64,000 bases of DNA from Candidatus Obscuribacterales bacterium (GCA_021732085.1 JAKFVQ010000009.1:1-64000), one strand, 5' to 3'. Positions 35,618-45,091 are shown, counted from the first letter of the stretch. Translations and numbers: made by a program. The notes: generated from the letters alone by a model not told the origin.

Positions 35618-36235
35618 ATGCGTGTTGCTGGGAATCGTTCTAAGGCTGTTCATCTTTTACTATTAGCTGCAATGTTCACACCATGCGCGTTCGCTGGCGG
35701 GACCGATGCAAGTAGCACGTATAACGACGAGCACAAGGCTCAGGCTACATCCCCTGGTCCGCACCATCACCACCAGGTAAAACACAAGTCACACACACCT
35801 GAAGTCACCCATTCGATCGTGATTAACGCAAAGCCCCAGCTGGTCTGGGCCGCGATTCAGCACCAAAGAGAGTCCGATAGCCACCGAAGACTCATTTCCT
35901 ATGATGGCCACAACGCGACACTAAGGGAAAGCTTCGCAGCGCTACCAATCGTCGGCGAAGCATCTTGCACCTATGTCGAGAACGAAACCACGCCATATGA
36001 GCGCATAGATTATTCGTTGGTGCAATCAGATCGATTCCACGTCTTTGAAGGCGCATGGGTCATCTCACCGGGCAAAGATCAAAACTCCACGAACGTCGAA
36101 CTCACAAATGCAATCGATCCAGGTATCCGAGTTCCATTCTGGCAAGACATCACAAAGATGGCCGCCAGCAAAATGGTGAAACGACGCCTTGATGCTGTTT
36201 GCGCTTATGCCGAGCAGCTACAAAAAACTCAGTAA
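35618..36235 (+). CDS. Exported SRPBCC/START-like protein
   Basis: A protein of about 205 residues from ATG 35618 (a GTG at 35576 would add 14). The signal peptide is VHLLLLAAMFTPCAFAGG, then a His-rich stretch GPHHHHQVKHKSHTPE. The body fits the SRPBCC (polyketide-cyclase-like) hydrophobic-ligand fold: HSIVINAKPQLVWAAIQHQ at the first strand/helix and a long C-terminal helix MAASKMVKRRLDAVCAYAEQL. The ligand is unknown. A 259-bp gap without genes separates it from the membrane protein upstream. Confidence 0.65.
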   Translation: MRVAGNRSKAVHLLLLAAMFTPCAFAGGTDASSTYNDEHKAQATSPGPHHHHQVKHKSHTPEVTHSIVINAKPQLVWAAIQHQRESDSHRRLISYDGHNATLRESFAALPIVGEASCTYVENETTPYERIDYSLVQSDRFHVFEGAWVISPGKDQNSTNVELTNAIDPGIRVPFWQDITKMAASKMVKRRLDAVCAYAEQLQKTQ

Positions 36236-36263
36236 CGAACACCTTTCAAGTTCCGAAAACTCA

Positions 36264-36743
36264 ATGATTCGCGAATACAAAGATAGCGACTTCGATGAAT
36301 TGCGTCGACTGTTTAGCCTGCTTCAGGATTATGAACGGGATATCGAGCCATTGCGTTTGCCCGCAGATCAGATGGTTGATGCCTACATGGCAGAACTGTT
36401 CAAGCAAATGGAAAAATACCAGGGCAAGATCTACCTTTCAGTCATCCACGAAGGGACTGAAGAACAAGTTACCGGCTACATTAGCTTGTACGGACGACAG
36501 GAATTTGACGACGATCTGAACCATCCAGCTTGGATTGGCTATGTGACGGACCTGATCGTTGTGCCGGAGCACAGGAAAAGTGGAGCGGCACAAGAGCTTA
36601 TGAAAGCTGCTGAGGATTATGCGCGGTCGTGTGGTGCCATTGCACTTACGCTAAATGTTCTGGGTGACAATAAACCAGCAAGACGCTTCTATGAAAAGTC
36701 TGGTTTTAAGGACTATCAGCTTCGGCTACGGAAAGATCTTTAA
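36264..36743 (+). CDS. GNAT-family N-acetyltransferase
   Basis: A 159-residue acetyltransferase. ATG 36264 (MIREYKDSDFDELRRLF) is the natural GNAT start and avoids overlap with the SRPBCC gene. The acetyl-CoA motif is VVPEHRKSGAAQELMKAAEDYARS, a slightly altered Q/RxxGxG/A loop (RKSGAA), and the C-terminal block is LTLNVLGDNKPARRFYEKSGFKDYQ. Substrate unknown. It converges with the HIT gene, stops being 3 bp apart. Confidence 0.85.
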   Translation: MIREYKDSDFDELRRLFSLLQDYERDIEPLRLPADQMVDAYMAELFKQMEKYQGKIYLSVIHEGTEEQVTGYISLYGRQEFDDDLNHPAWIGYVTDLIVVPEHRKSGAAQELMKAAEDYARSCGAIALTLNVLGDNKPARRFYEKSGFKDYQLRLRKDL

Positions 36744-36746
36744 AGC

Positions 36747-37166
36747 TCAAAAATGAGCCCGGAGAGCACTTACTAAAGCGCCCACGCGATCAAAATCTAG
36801 TGCTGGTGAAAGAGGATAAGACATGATGCCCCGCCCTATGTAATCGGCGGGAAAATCATCGCGTCTTGGTATCACATGAACGTGAAAATGCGGGACCGCC
36901 TCCGCCAGGGAAAATGTGTATATCCGTTCGCAATTTGGTATCAGCTTTCTTTGCGCAGACATTAATTTCGAAAGGAGAGCAGCGTATTCAGCCAGCTCAT
37001 CGGCGCGAGCATTTGATAGATCAAGGAAGTGTCGTTTGCTCTCTATAATACAGTAATGTTCGATATCGGTTTCATTGCTGTGGCGAATTCTCCATAGATC
37101 ATTCTCATGCACCAGATACGGTGACGGCAGAACCATAGTGCAGATTTTGCAATTAGTGTCCGACAT
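36747..37166 (-). CDS. HIT-family nucleotide hydrolase/transferase
   Basis: A 139-residue histidine-triad protein. The HIT motif is HFHVHVIPR near residues 113-121, preceded by the family strand YTFSLAEAVP. An N-terminal CKIC (C6/C9 type) could bind zinc as in Fhit/Hint relatives. Such enzymes hydrolyse dinucleoside polyphosphates or nucleoside phosphoramidates. Last gene of a leftward series behind MFS and esterase genes, separated by repeat elements. Confidence 0.88.
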   Translation of the reverse strand: MSDTNCKICTMVLPSPYLVHENDLWRIRHSNETDIEHYCIIESKRHFLDLSNARADELAEYAALLSKLMSAQRKLIPNCERIYTFSLAEAVPHFHVHVIPRRDDFPADYIGRGIMSYPLSPALDFDRVGALVSALRAHF

Positions 37167-37201
37167 GGTCGCTCATCCTCTCCTGTTCATTGCTCTTATA
37201 A

Positions 37202-37287
37202 GCAGGCAGGATGCCTGCGCTCCCATCACAGCCAATGCAACTACAATTTCGATTCTCCGATGTGCCGGCGGGTCGCCAGCGGTCCCG
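37202..37287. repeat. Two 7-3-7 palindromic elements between HIT and MFS genes
   Basis: 37202-37225: GCAGGCA-GGA-TGCCTGC then GCTCCCA. 37264-37286: GCCGGCG-GGT-CGCCAGC then GGTCCCG. Same architecture as the copies near 10.4-10.6 kb. They fill the 180-bp gap between two leftward genes; no gene is present. Confidence 0.8.
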
Positions 37288-37345
37288 GCGTCGCAGCAAT
37301 ATCCTGTGAGATCTCTGCATTCAGACATGGGCGCTAATCCTCCTA

Positions 37346-38716
37346 TTAGTTGCTCGCAGAAGCAGGCGGGACGCCCGCGCTCCCATCATCATCTGAGATG
37401 GACTCATGTGCGGCTTTCTTTCCGCGCTCTTCATTGACAGAAAGGAGGATGAAGAGACCAATGAGAAAGAAAACGCTCGATGACAAAATCGCCAGCCGGT
37501 AATTGTTGTTGGTGAAATAGGTGACCAACCCGAATGTAAGCGGTCCAATTGCCGTAGCCAGCTTGACGGCTAATCCCCACAATCCGAAGAATTCACCGGA
37601 GCGTCCCGGAGGAGAGAACAGGCCGACGAGCGCGCGACCGCAAGAGCCGCTGGCGCCCATCGCAACACCAATCAAATTGGCTAGCGCCCAAAACCATCCG
37701 CGATCCGTACAGAAGTAAGCGCCAGTTGTGGCAATCATCCAAAGAACCAATGCGATTGAAAGAGTTCTCACCGAGCCGATCTTGTCCTGGATAAAGCCTA
37801 TCGAGAACGCACCCACCGCGGCAGTGATATTCACCACGAAGATCATCTTGATGCAATCCTCAACAGTAAAGCCCATGGCTTGCTGAGCAAAAACAGTCGC
37901 CAAACTGATGACTGTCGCAGTTCCACAGCTAAAAGCGAGAAGGCTTATGAGGAAGCGGAAAAGGTCGCCATAGTGCTTAGCATGATTGATGGTCAGCTTC
38001 AGTCTTTCAAATCCCAATTGGATAGGATTACGCCCGACAGCTGAAGGATCCGGCAAAGCACGTTCTTTCAGAAACAAGAAGGTGGGCAGCGCGCCGATGG
38101 TGTAGAAGGCCGCTGTAATCAACATGGTTATCGGTACATATGCGACTGCCGTTTGCCCGGCGTGCTTCGCCCAATTTATATAAAGAATGCAAACGCCAAG
38201 CGTTGAAAGCCCACCGAGATAGCCAATCGCCCAGCCAAACGCCGATACGCGGCCCATCTTTTCTCGGGATGCAATCTCTGGCAAGAATGCAGCAACCAGG
38301 TCTTCCGCAGTGCCGTATGCGAGATTCGCTAAAGTCAACAACACAAGAGCAAGTACATAATCGCCAATCGAAGTGCTGTACAAGCCGGCCGTGCATCCAA
38401 TGCACAAAACAGTGGCGAACGCCAAAAGTTTCTTCTTGTTAGCATGGGCATCAGCGATGGTGCCAAGTATTGGCGCGGTCCCGACTACTAAGAGGCTAGA
38501 TATTGAAATAGACAAAGTGAGCAAGAATGTTCCCAAGCCGGGCTTCAACCCGGATTGAGAACCGGCAATTACGTCCACAAAGAAGGCATTGAAAATCGCT
38601 GTGGTCACGACCGTTGTGTACGCAGAATTGGCAAAGTCATACATCGCCCATGAAAGGACCTCTCCTTTCCCAGCAGGCTTGACGCTGCTATTCAGAGCAT
38701 GTTCGTGTTCCGGCAA
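37346..38716 (-). CDS. MFS transporter of the UMF1/Atg22 family
   Basis: A 456-residue protein with about 12 TM segments. The N-terminus VLSWAMYDFANSAYTTVVTTAIFNAFF is the signature of UMF1 (Vps/Atg22-like) MFS permeases, which in fungi export vacuolar amino acids; bacterial substrates are unknown. The last residues GSAGVPPASASN are encoded by a palindromic repeat element (37361-37385), so the C-terminus has been rewritten by the insertion. Its ATG begins immediately after the esterase stop codon. Confidence 0.88.
   Translation of the reverse strand: MPEHEHALNSSVKPAGKGEVLSWAMYDFANSAYTTVVTTAIFNAFFVDVIAGSQSGLKPGLGTFLLTLSISISSLLVVGTAPILGTIADAHANKKKLLAFATVLCIGCTAGLYSTSIGDYVLALVLLTLANLAYGTAEDLVAAFLPEIASREKMGRVSAFGWAIGYLGGLSTLGVCILYINWAKHAGQTAVAYVPITMLITAAFYTIGALPTFLFLKERALPDPSAVGRNPIQLGFERLKLTINHAKHYGDLFRFLISLLAFSCGTATVISLATVFAQQAMGFTVEDCIKMIFVVNITAAVGAFSIGFIQDKIGSVRTLSIALVLWMIATTGAYFCTDRGWFWALANLIGVAMGASGSCGRALVGLFSPPGRSGEFFGLWGLAVKLATAIGPLTFGLVTYFTNNNYRLAILSSSVFFLIGLFILLSVNEERGKKAAHESISDDDGSAGVPPASASN
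37361..37385 (+). repeat. 7-3-7 palindromic element at the 3' end of the MFS gene
   Basis: GCAGGCG (37361-37367), GGA, CGCCCGC (37371-37377), then GCTCCCAT. It overlaps the last codons of the leftward MFS gene and supplies part of its C-terminal coding sequence. Confidence 0.85.
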
Positions 38717-39709
38717 TTACTTCAAAGCCCCCTTCCGCTGGACTTTGCTATGGTTCTCAAAAAACTGCCACATAAGTTCTGTTGCGTTTAGTCCATGACA
38801 CGCGCGTCCAATTAAGCGCGGCGGCAAATACTGTGCTCCCGGTTCAGGACCCGGCCAAGCGTGACCGGCACCTTCGATTGTATAGAGAACAACCTCTCCT
38901 TCGTCTCCAGCTTCTCCAAAAACAGTTTTGTTGACACGCATGTCCGGATCGGTCACGGGAACGGAACTTATTTTGGGTTTTGCAGTACAACCGTTTCTTG
39001 CTGCCCAAAGCTGCACCGTGTCCGCCACCGAGATCACGGTGCCCAATTTTTTGCGCAGCAGATGCACTTCGCCACCGTCAAATGGCACAAGTGGATCATC
39101 GGTTCCGTTAAAGATAATTGCAGGCAAGGGATCGAACCTTCGCTTATTCTCAGCCCACTGCTTTGCCAAATTCTCAGGTAAAGCCCCTACAACAGGCGCT
39201 ATCGCGGCGATCTTTTCTGGCGCCTCAAGTCCCAAGCGATACGACATCATCGCACCATTGGAGATACCACTGACAAAAATTCGACTTGAATCGATCTTAT
39301 ATTCCGCTTCCATCTTTTTGATCAACGCCACGATAAACCCAACATCATCAATGTTCTCATTGAGCGATCGATAACTCTGCTTGCGCCCATCATTCCAATG
39401 CCTATCCACTCCTGCAGGCGCCAAAATAATGATGCCATGTTTCTCAGAGAGGGGACCGAAGCCGGTGAATGCAAGCATCCTCCTTGCTAAACCGCCTCCG
39501 CCATGCAATAGAACTAGAAGCGGTGCTGGCTGCTTGGTTGCGTATGATTCCGGCACATGGACGAAATAAGTTCTCTCTATGCCACCGTGCAAAATTGAGA
39601 AACGTTGCTGCTTCATACCTGCGTCCGTGACATCTAAGATCTTTGAGGGCTCAGACAATGCTGGTGCGAAGAATGTCAAAAAAGCTATGACCAGGAAAAG
39701 CAGCAGCAT
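38717..39709 (-). CDS. Secreted alpha/beta-hydrolase of the PHB-depolymerase/feruloyl-esterase (LpqC) type
   Basis: A protein of about 330 residues with a signal peptide (LLLFLVIAFLTFFAPALS). ATG ending at 39709 or a TTG ending at 39721 may start it. The esterase core has YFVHVPESYATKQPAPLLVLLHGGGG (oxyanion loop), the nucleophile in IFVSGISNGAMMSYRL (G-I-S-N-G), IIFNGTDDPLVPFDGG (acid) and IEGAGHAWPG (His). Acts outside the cytoplasm on polyester, feruloyl or similar esters. First gene of a leftward unit with the MFS gene; its 5' end abuts the divergent CoA-transferase. Confidence 0.88.
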   Translation of the reverse strand: MLLLFLVIAFLTFFAPALSEPSKILDVTDAGMKQQRFSILHGGIERTYFVHVPESYATKQPAPLLVLLHGGGGLARRMLAFTGFGPLSEKHGIIILAPAGVDRHWNDGRKQSYRSLNENIDDVGFIVALIKKMEAEYKIDSSRIFVSGISNGAMMSYRLGLEAPEKIAAIAPVVGALPENLAKQWAENKRRFDPLPAIIFNGTDDPLVPFDGGEVHLLRKKLGTVISVADTVQLWAARNGCTAKPKISSVPVTDPDMRVNKTVFGEAGDEGEVVLYTIEGAGHAWPGPEPGAQYLPPRLIGRACHGLNATELMWQFFENHSKVQRKGALK

Positions 39710-39723
39710 ACAGAGCCTCAAGA

Positions 39724-40968
39724 ATGGCTGCTCAACATGGTAACATCATTGACTTCATTTCGAATCCTGAGGTTATCTTGGCGCCGCCCCTCGAAAACGT
39801 CAAAGTTGTTGACTTTACACACCTTTTGCCAGGCGAATTGACATCGAGTGTGTTGACCGATTTGGGCGCACATGTCACGCGGGTAGAAAAACTTAAACCA
39901 GGATTGGCGCAGTTTCTTCCGCCCATAGTCAAGGGCGAGAGTCTTTATTTCTGGAGCGTCCACAGAGACGAGAAAAGAATTGCGGTTGATTTGAAAAGTG
40001 AACGCGCACTGGAAATAGTGCAGCGCATAATCAAAGACGCCGATGTCCTGGTCGAGAACTTTCGCCCAGGAGTGATGGGACGACTTGGGCTCGGCTATGG
40101 CAAGTTGCACAAAATTAATCCGCGGCTCATCTATTGCTCCATATCTAGCTACGGGCAAAACTCCACGTACAGCCAGCGACCAGGGCATGATGTAAATCTA
40201 CAAGCCGAAACAGGAGTTATGCATCTTTCTCGTTCGGCAGAAGGCGTGCCGCAAATGCCTGGCACATTGCTTTCAGATTTCATGTCAGCGATGCTTGGGT
40301 CCATTTCAATCCTGGCAGCATTACATGAGCGCGAACGCACCGGCAAAGGACGGCACCTCGATATCAGCATGTTCGACAGCGTGTTGTGGACACAATGTCT
40401 TGCTGCAACATCCAGTCTTTATACCGGGTCTGAGCCACAAGAAGCAGATCCGCGCTATCGTCAGGAGCTGGCTAATTACAACGTTTTCAAATGTAAGGAC
40501 GGAAGGTACATCGCCGCCGCACCACTTGAGCCACAGTTCTGGGAAATATTTTGCAAGACGCTTGGCCGAGATGATCTACTCAACGTATTCGCCTTCGGTC
40601 CGAATGTGAAACTTCGAGACGACCTGGCGGCAGAGTTTCAAAAGAAAACAATGGCCGAGTGGGTTGATCAATTTAGGGACGCCGAATGTTGCATTTCACC
40701 TGTTAACACAATTCAGGAAGCGCTACAGTTTATCCCTGCAAAAGAACGCGCGCTTGTTCAAAATTTGATTCATCCGGTGCTTGGCGAGGTCCCACAATTG
40801 CGCACGCCACTACCGTTTGATCGCAAGCACGGTGCAGATGTTGACGCGCGAACGGATGTCGCAGCAAGCACCCGCGAATTGCTGGAAGAGCTAGGTTACG
40901 ACGAGCAAGAGATTGAGTCCTTGATAGAGGACAGAATCGTTCCGGCAAAACAAAAAATCAAGAACTAA
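39724..40968 (+). CDS. Class III CoA-transferase (CaiB/BaiF family)
   Basis: A 414-residue family III CoA-transferase. Signatures: PPLENVKVVDFTHLLPGELTSSVLTDLGAHVTRVEK, VENFRPGVMGRLGLGY (with the RPGVM block next to the catalytic Asp region), QAETGVMHLSRSAEGVPQMPGTLLSDF and GKGRHLDISMFDS. It moves CoA between carboxylates; the acid pair cannot be read. ATG 39724 leaves only 2-14 bp to the divergent esterase, so the promoter must lie inside the esterase coding region. Confidence 0.9.
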   Translation: MAAQHGNIIDFISNPEVILAPPLENVKVVDFTHLLPGELTSSVLTDLGAHVTRVEKLKPGLAQFLPPIVKGESLYFWSVHRDEKRIAVDLKSERALEIVQRIIKDADVLVENFRPGVMGRLGLGYGKLHKINPRLIYCSISSYGQNSTYSQRPGHDVNLQAETGVMHLSRSAEGVPQMPGTLLSDFMSAMLGSISILAALHERERTGKGRHLDISMFDSVLWTQCLAATSSLYTGSEPQEADPRYRQELANYNVFKCKDGRYIAAAPLEPQFWEIFCKTLGRDDLLNVFAFGPNVKLRDDLAAEFQKKTMAEWVDQFRDAECCISPVNTIQEALQFIPAKERALVQNLIHPVLGEVPQLRTPLPFDRKHGADVDARTDVAASTRELLEELGYDEQEIESLIEDRIVPAKQKIKN

Positions 40969-41292
40969 CGGCTCCTGATCTGCTAGTTAAATCGAATATC
41001 TGAATTCGGCAGGCCGCCCGGATTATGCCACCATTTTGGTCCTAACAGCGAACGGAGCATACGTTGCTTCAAGCAAAAACTCAGCGAGTGCTGCTACTGA
41101 AAATGGTTGGAAAGTGCCACGGATGCAGTGTATTGCTCACGATACGGTCCGCGAATTCTCCCAAGCTTCCTCCGCGGCAATCCATCCATGTTTTTTCCGC
41201 AATTTTTGCCCCCTAACCCGGGGGGAAGCGGCCACGGATATGCAAATATGCCCTATCATATGCAGCATTGCCTAATAGGACTGGCGGGGTAT
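40969..41292. other. xdhA leader region with a G/C-rich hairpin
   Basis: CCGC (41197-41200) pairs with GCGG (41228-41231), and inside it CCCCC (41209-41213) pairs with GGGGG (41221-41225). The hairpin ends about 60 nt before the xdhA start. An in-frame ATG at 41107 would extend XdhA by 62 atypical residues across this hairpin, which I judge to be untranslated leader. No known riboswitch class was recognised. Confidence 0.45.
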
Positions 41293-42732
41293 ATGAGAGA
41301 CTACTTACATCTTTTTGTGAACGGACAAGAGCACAAAGTTAGTGGCAGCGAGGCTTTTCAGCCGCTGTCCACATTCTTGCGCTGGGGACTCGGTAAGACC
41401 GGGACCAAAATTGTTTGCGAGGAAGGCGATTGTGGCGCTTGCACCGTCCTCGTCGGCAAGTTGAAGGATGGAAAAATCGACTACCAGCCAATCAACTCAT
41501 GCATTCAGCTACTTTATCAAGCCGACCTCAGCCACATAATCACCGTCGAAGGGCTTAAACAGAATGGACACTTGAACCCGGTCCAAGACGCGATGGTTGA
41601 ATGCCACGGCACTCAATGCGGTTTTTGTACGCCGGGATTCGTGGTCGCCATGTGCGAATACTTCGACCGCAGCAAGTCCCCTTGCGCGCAAGGAATCAAA
41701 GACTCCGTTACCGGCAATCTATGCAGATGCACCGGCTACGAGCCAATAATAAAAGCCGGACTCAATGTCGATCTGACCAGCATCGTACCGCTGTCCGAAC
41801 TTTATCCACCCTCGGAAATGGTCAAGCTATTTGCAGAGAAGCGCAAAGAGTCAGTGCTGATTAAAGCCGAAGGAAAAACAGTCTTCCTGCCTGCAACGCT
41901 AGCCGACGCATCAAAATTCAAGTCAGAAAACCAGGACGCAATCATAATCGCAGGCGGCACCGATGTCTGCGTAGTGATGAACAAACGTGCCTACGCGCCA
42001 AATGTGGTGATGAATTTCTGCAATATCGATGGACTGAGTGAAATCAAAATCGGCGACGGAAGAATCCACGTCGGTGCAACTGCAACTCTAGCCAAGCTCG
42101 AATCCTTCGTAAAAGACAAAGTGCCCGAGTTCTTTGACCTCCTTTGGGTGTTCGGCTCTCCGCAAATAAGAAACGCAGGCACCCTCGCAGGCAACATTGC
42201 AAACGCATCGCCAATCGCCGATACACCGCCATTCCTCTTCGTTATGGATGCCGTCATCAATCTTGTCAGCACCAAGGGAAGCAGACAAGTGCGCATCAAT
42301 GACTTCTACAAGGGCTACAAGAGGTTCGACATGAACAAAGATGAGTTCATCAGCTCAGTCGAAATCCCGCTGCCCGCAAAGGGTGAAATGGTCAGACTGT
42401 ACAAGGTATCGCGGCGCAAACATCTCGATATCTCGACAAATACAGCTGCTTTCAAGTTCAAATTGAACGGCAATAAGATCGAAGACATAGCTATCGCCTA
42501 TGGTGGCGTCGCAGCTGTGATTTTGAGACTACCCAAGACAGAAGACTTCTTGAAAGGCAAACAAGTAGACCTCGACGTCTTCCAAAAGGCAGCCGACATC
42601 GCCGTCAGCGAAATCACCCCGATAAGCGACGTGCGCGGCTCACGAGAATTCCGCTTGCAATTAGCGAAGAATCTCTTGAGCAAACTATATTATGAAATCA
42701 CCGAAGGGAGGATTGCAGCATGTCAGCAGTAG
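41293..42732 (+). CDS. xdhA: Xanthine dehydrogenase, FeS/FAD subunit
   Basis: Electron-transfer subunit for oxidation of hypoxanthine/xanthine to urate. 479 residues from ATG 41293 (MRDYLHLFVNG), the normal XdhA start. Plant-type [2Fe-2S] ligands C42, C47, C50 in CEEGDCGACTVLVG; the second cluster in CGTQCGFCTPGFVVAMCE and GNLCRCTGYEPI. The FAD domain follows (IIIAGGTDVCVVMNKRAY, GSPQIRNAGTLAGNIANASPIAD). Overlaps xdhB by 13 bp. The stop of the CoA-transferase is over 300 bp upstream. Confidence 0.95.
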   Translation: MRDYLHLFVNGQEHKVSGSEAFQPLSTFLRWGLGKTGTKIVCEEGDCGACTVLVGKLKDGKIDYQPINSCIQLLYQADLSHIITVEGLKQNGHLNPVQDAMVECHGTQCGFCTPGFVVAMCEYFDRSKSPCAQGIKDSVTGNLCRCTGYEPIIKAGLNVDLTSIVPLSELYPPSEMVKLFAEKRKESVLIKAEGKTVFLPATLADASKFKSENQDAIIIAGGTDVCVVMNKRAYAPNVVMNFCNIDGLSEIKIGDGRIHVGATATLAKLESFVKDKVPEFFDLLWVFGSPQIRNAGTLAGNIANASPIADTPPFLFVMDAVINLVSTKGSRQVRINDFYKGYKRFDMNKDEFISSVEIPLPAKGEMVRLYKVSRRKHLDISTNTAAFKFKLNGNKIEDIAIAYGGVAAVILRLPKTEDFLKGKQVDLDVFQKAADIAVSEITPISDVRGSREFRLQLAKNLLSKLYYEITEGRIAACQQ

Positions 42733-45080
42733 GACGGGACATTCCGCACGACTCTGCTAAGGGACACGTTTCCGGCGAATCGATTTATATCGACGATATT
42801 CCTCCCGTGCGCGGTGAGCTTTTAGTTGACTTCTATTATGCGAAGACTTCTCACGCGAGAATTAAATCGCTCGATCTCAAAGAAGCTGCGAAAGTGCCTG
42901 GAGTCGCAGCGCTCTATACGCATAAAGACCTGCTCGGCAGCAATATCTTCGGACCCATAACTAAAGATGAGCTGCTATTGGCCGAACACGAAATTATGTT
43001 CATGGGACAGCCCATCGTGATTATCGCCGCGGATGATCGAAAAGCCATTGAAGCTGCAAAGGCTGCCATCAAAATTGAACTAGAACCACTGGAGGCCATT
43101 CTCAGCATCGATCGTGCCAAAAAATTAAAGAGCGAGATCGGTCCAACACGCCGAATCAAACGCGGAGATGTTCAGGCAGCGCTGAAGAGCGCCACCCACA
43201 TTCTGGAAGGGACCTTCCGAAACGACGGACAAGAGCACTTCTATTTGGAATCGCAAGCGGCTTTGGTTTATCCAAAGGAAAACGATCAAGTCGAAGTTCA
43301 TTCCTCGACACAACATCCTAGCGAAGTGCAAGAAGTTATTGCACACTTCCTCGGAGTGCCGGTCAATCACGTTGTTTGCATCACGAAACGTATGGGCGGC
43401 GGATTTGGCGGCAAAGAATCGCAGGCTACCCATCCGGCTGTGATGGCATCATTGGTCGCGCACAAAACTAAGCGCGCAGCTCGCATCGTCTTTAACAAAG
43501 ATCACGACATGCAATGTACCGGCAAACGTCACCCATTCCAAAACGACTACAAAGTCGGTTTCGACAAGGATGGGCGCATAACCGCACTGTGGGCGCACTT
43601 GTATTCCGACGGTGGCGCTTACAACGACCTTTCGTCAGCAGTTATGGCGCGTGCCATGTGTCACATCGACAATGCCTACTGGCTGCCTATCGTGGATGTA
43701 ACGGGCACGATTTGCAAAACGCACCTTCCGCCGAACACAGCATTCCGCGGCTTTGGCGGTCCGCAAGGAATTGCCACCATCGAAAACATCATGGAAGAGA
43801 TTGCTGCCTTCCTGGGAAAAGACCCGCTCGATGTGCGCAAAGTGAATCTGTATGGAGTGGGCGAACGCAACATTACTCCGTATGGCGAAATTATTTTCGA
43901 CAACAACTTGCACGAGATCTTCGACACTCTGGAAATCAGTTCCGCTTATGTCAAGCGCAAAGCCGAAGTGGACAAGTTCAACAAAGAATCGAAAACACAT
44001 CTGAAAGGCATCGCGCTGAGCGCAGTCAAATTCGGAATCAGTTTCAACACCAAATTCTTGAACCAGGCGAACGCCCTGGTCAACATATATATAGACGGCA
44101 GCATTCAAGTTTCAACCGGCGCCACCGAAATGGGGCAAGGCGTGAACACGAACATCAAACAGATTGTCGCCAGCGAATTCGACATCGAGCCTGATCAAGT
44201 AATTGTGATGCCAACATCGACCGAAAAGAATAACAACACTTCAGCGACAGCCGCATCCAGCGCGACTGACTTGAACGGCTCAGCCGCCGTGATTGCCTGC
44301 CAAAAGATCCGCGAAGGTCTAACCGATTTGGCGGCGCATCATATCGCATCGAAAATTCCCGACATAAATCCGTCGCCATCAAGCATTAGATTCGAAGGCG
44401 GATTCGTCTACGACCGTCGCCGTCCAGATGAGCGGCTTACGTTCAAAGAACTGGTGAAGATTGCTTATATGAATCGCATCAGTTTGGGTGAGCGCGGATA
44501 TTATGCGACTAAAGGATTGGATTGGAGTTGGGATGCGGGCCCAGAAGGGACAGCATCGGGACATCCATTCCTGTATTACACACAAGGTGCCGCAGTATCC
44601 GAAGTCACCATCGATAGATTCACCGGCGAATTGAAAACCGATCGCGTGGACATTCTCATGGACATTGGTAAGCCAATCAATCCTGGAATCGCACGAGGAC
44701 AATTGACTGGTGCATTCATCCAAGGAATGGGATGGGTAACAACGGAAACGTTGAAATACGCAGAGGATGGCACGCTATTGAGCCACTCGCCTACGACATA
44801 CAAAATTCCAAACATCCAAGATACTCCAGAAGTATTCAACGTAAATTGGATTGACGCAGAAAACACCGTCAACGTGAAAGGAACCAAGGCTATCGGCGAA
44901 CCACCGCTCTGCTTGGGACTATCCGTTTGGTGCGCAGTAAAGTACGCGTTGCGCTCAGTTTCCGGAACCGAAATTCCGAAGCTAATCCTGCCAGCCAGCA
45001 ATGAAGAAATCGTCATGCGCCTGGCCGAATACGAAAGCAAGTCCGTACAAAAGAAACACGCCGACGCACTAACACAATGA
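42720..45080 (+). CDS. xdhB: Xanthine dehydrogenase, molybdopterin subunit
   Basis: A 786-residue Moco subunit. Moco/substrate signatures: KRMGGGFGGKESQATHPAV, THLPPNTAFRGFGGPQG (Arg of the substrate pocket), GATEMGQGVNTNIKQIVASEF and near the C-terminus GTKAIGEPPLCLGLSVWCAVK, containing the catalytic Glu of the GEPP motif. This pattern is that of true xanthine dehydrogenases rather than CO dehydrogenases. Partner of XdhA; maturation by XdhC just downstream. Moco biosynthesis genes are not in the window. Confidence 0.95.
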   Translation: MSAVGRDIPHDSAKGHVSGESIYIDDIPPVRGELLVDFYYAKTSHARIKSLDLKEAAKVPGVAALYTHKDLLGSNIFGPITKDELLLAEHEIMFMGQPIVIIAADDRKAIEAAKAAIKIELEPLEAILSIDRAKKLKSEIGPTRRIKRGDVQAALKSATHILEGTFRNDGQEHFYLESQAALVYPKENDQVEVHSSTQHPSEVQEVIAHFLGVPVNHVVCITKRMGGGFGGKESQATHPAVMASLVAHKTKRAARIVFNKDHDMQCTGKRHPFQNDYKVGFDKDGRITALWAHLYSDGGAYNDLSSAVMARAMCHIDNAYWLPIVDVTGTICKTHLPPNTAFRGFGGPQGIATIENIMEEIAAFLGKDPLDVRKVNLYGVGERNITPYGEIIFDNNLHEIFDTLEISSAYVKRKAEVDKFNKESKTHLKGIALSAVKFGISFNTKFLNQANALVNIYIDGSIQVSTGATEMGQGVNTNIKQIVASEFDIEPDQVIVMPTSTEKNNNTSATAASSATDLNGSAAVIACQKIREGLTDLAAHHIASKIPDINPSPSSIRFEGGFVYDRRRPDERLTFKELVKIAYMNRISLGERGYYATKGLDWSWDAGPEGTASGHPFLYYTQGAAVSEVTIDRFTGELKTDRVDILMDIGKPINPGIARGQLTGAFIQGMGWVTTETLKYAEDGTLLSHSPTTYKIPNIQDTPEVFNVNWIDAENTVNVKGTKAIGEPPLCLGLSVWCAVKYALRSVSGTEIPKLILPASNEEIVMRLAEYESKSVQKKHADALTQ

Positions 45081-45091
45081 GAGGGCTAAAC

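Noticed and set aside
41107..41292. 62-residue N-terminal extension of XdhA
   Set aside because: The extension is unlike any XdhA, runs through a strong hairpin, and the internal ATG 41293 gives the normal family start.
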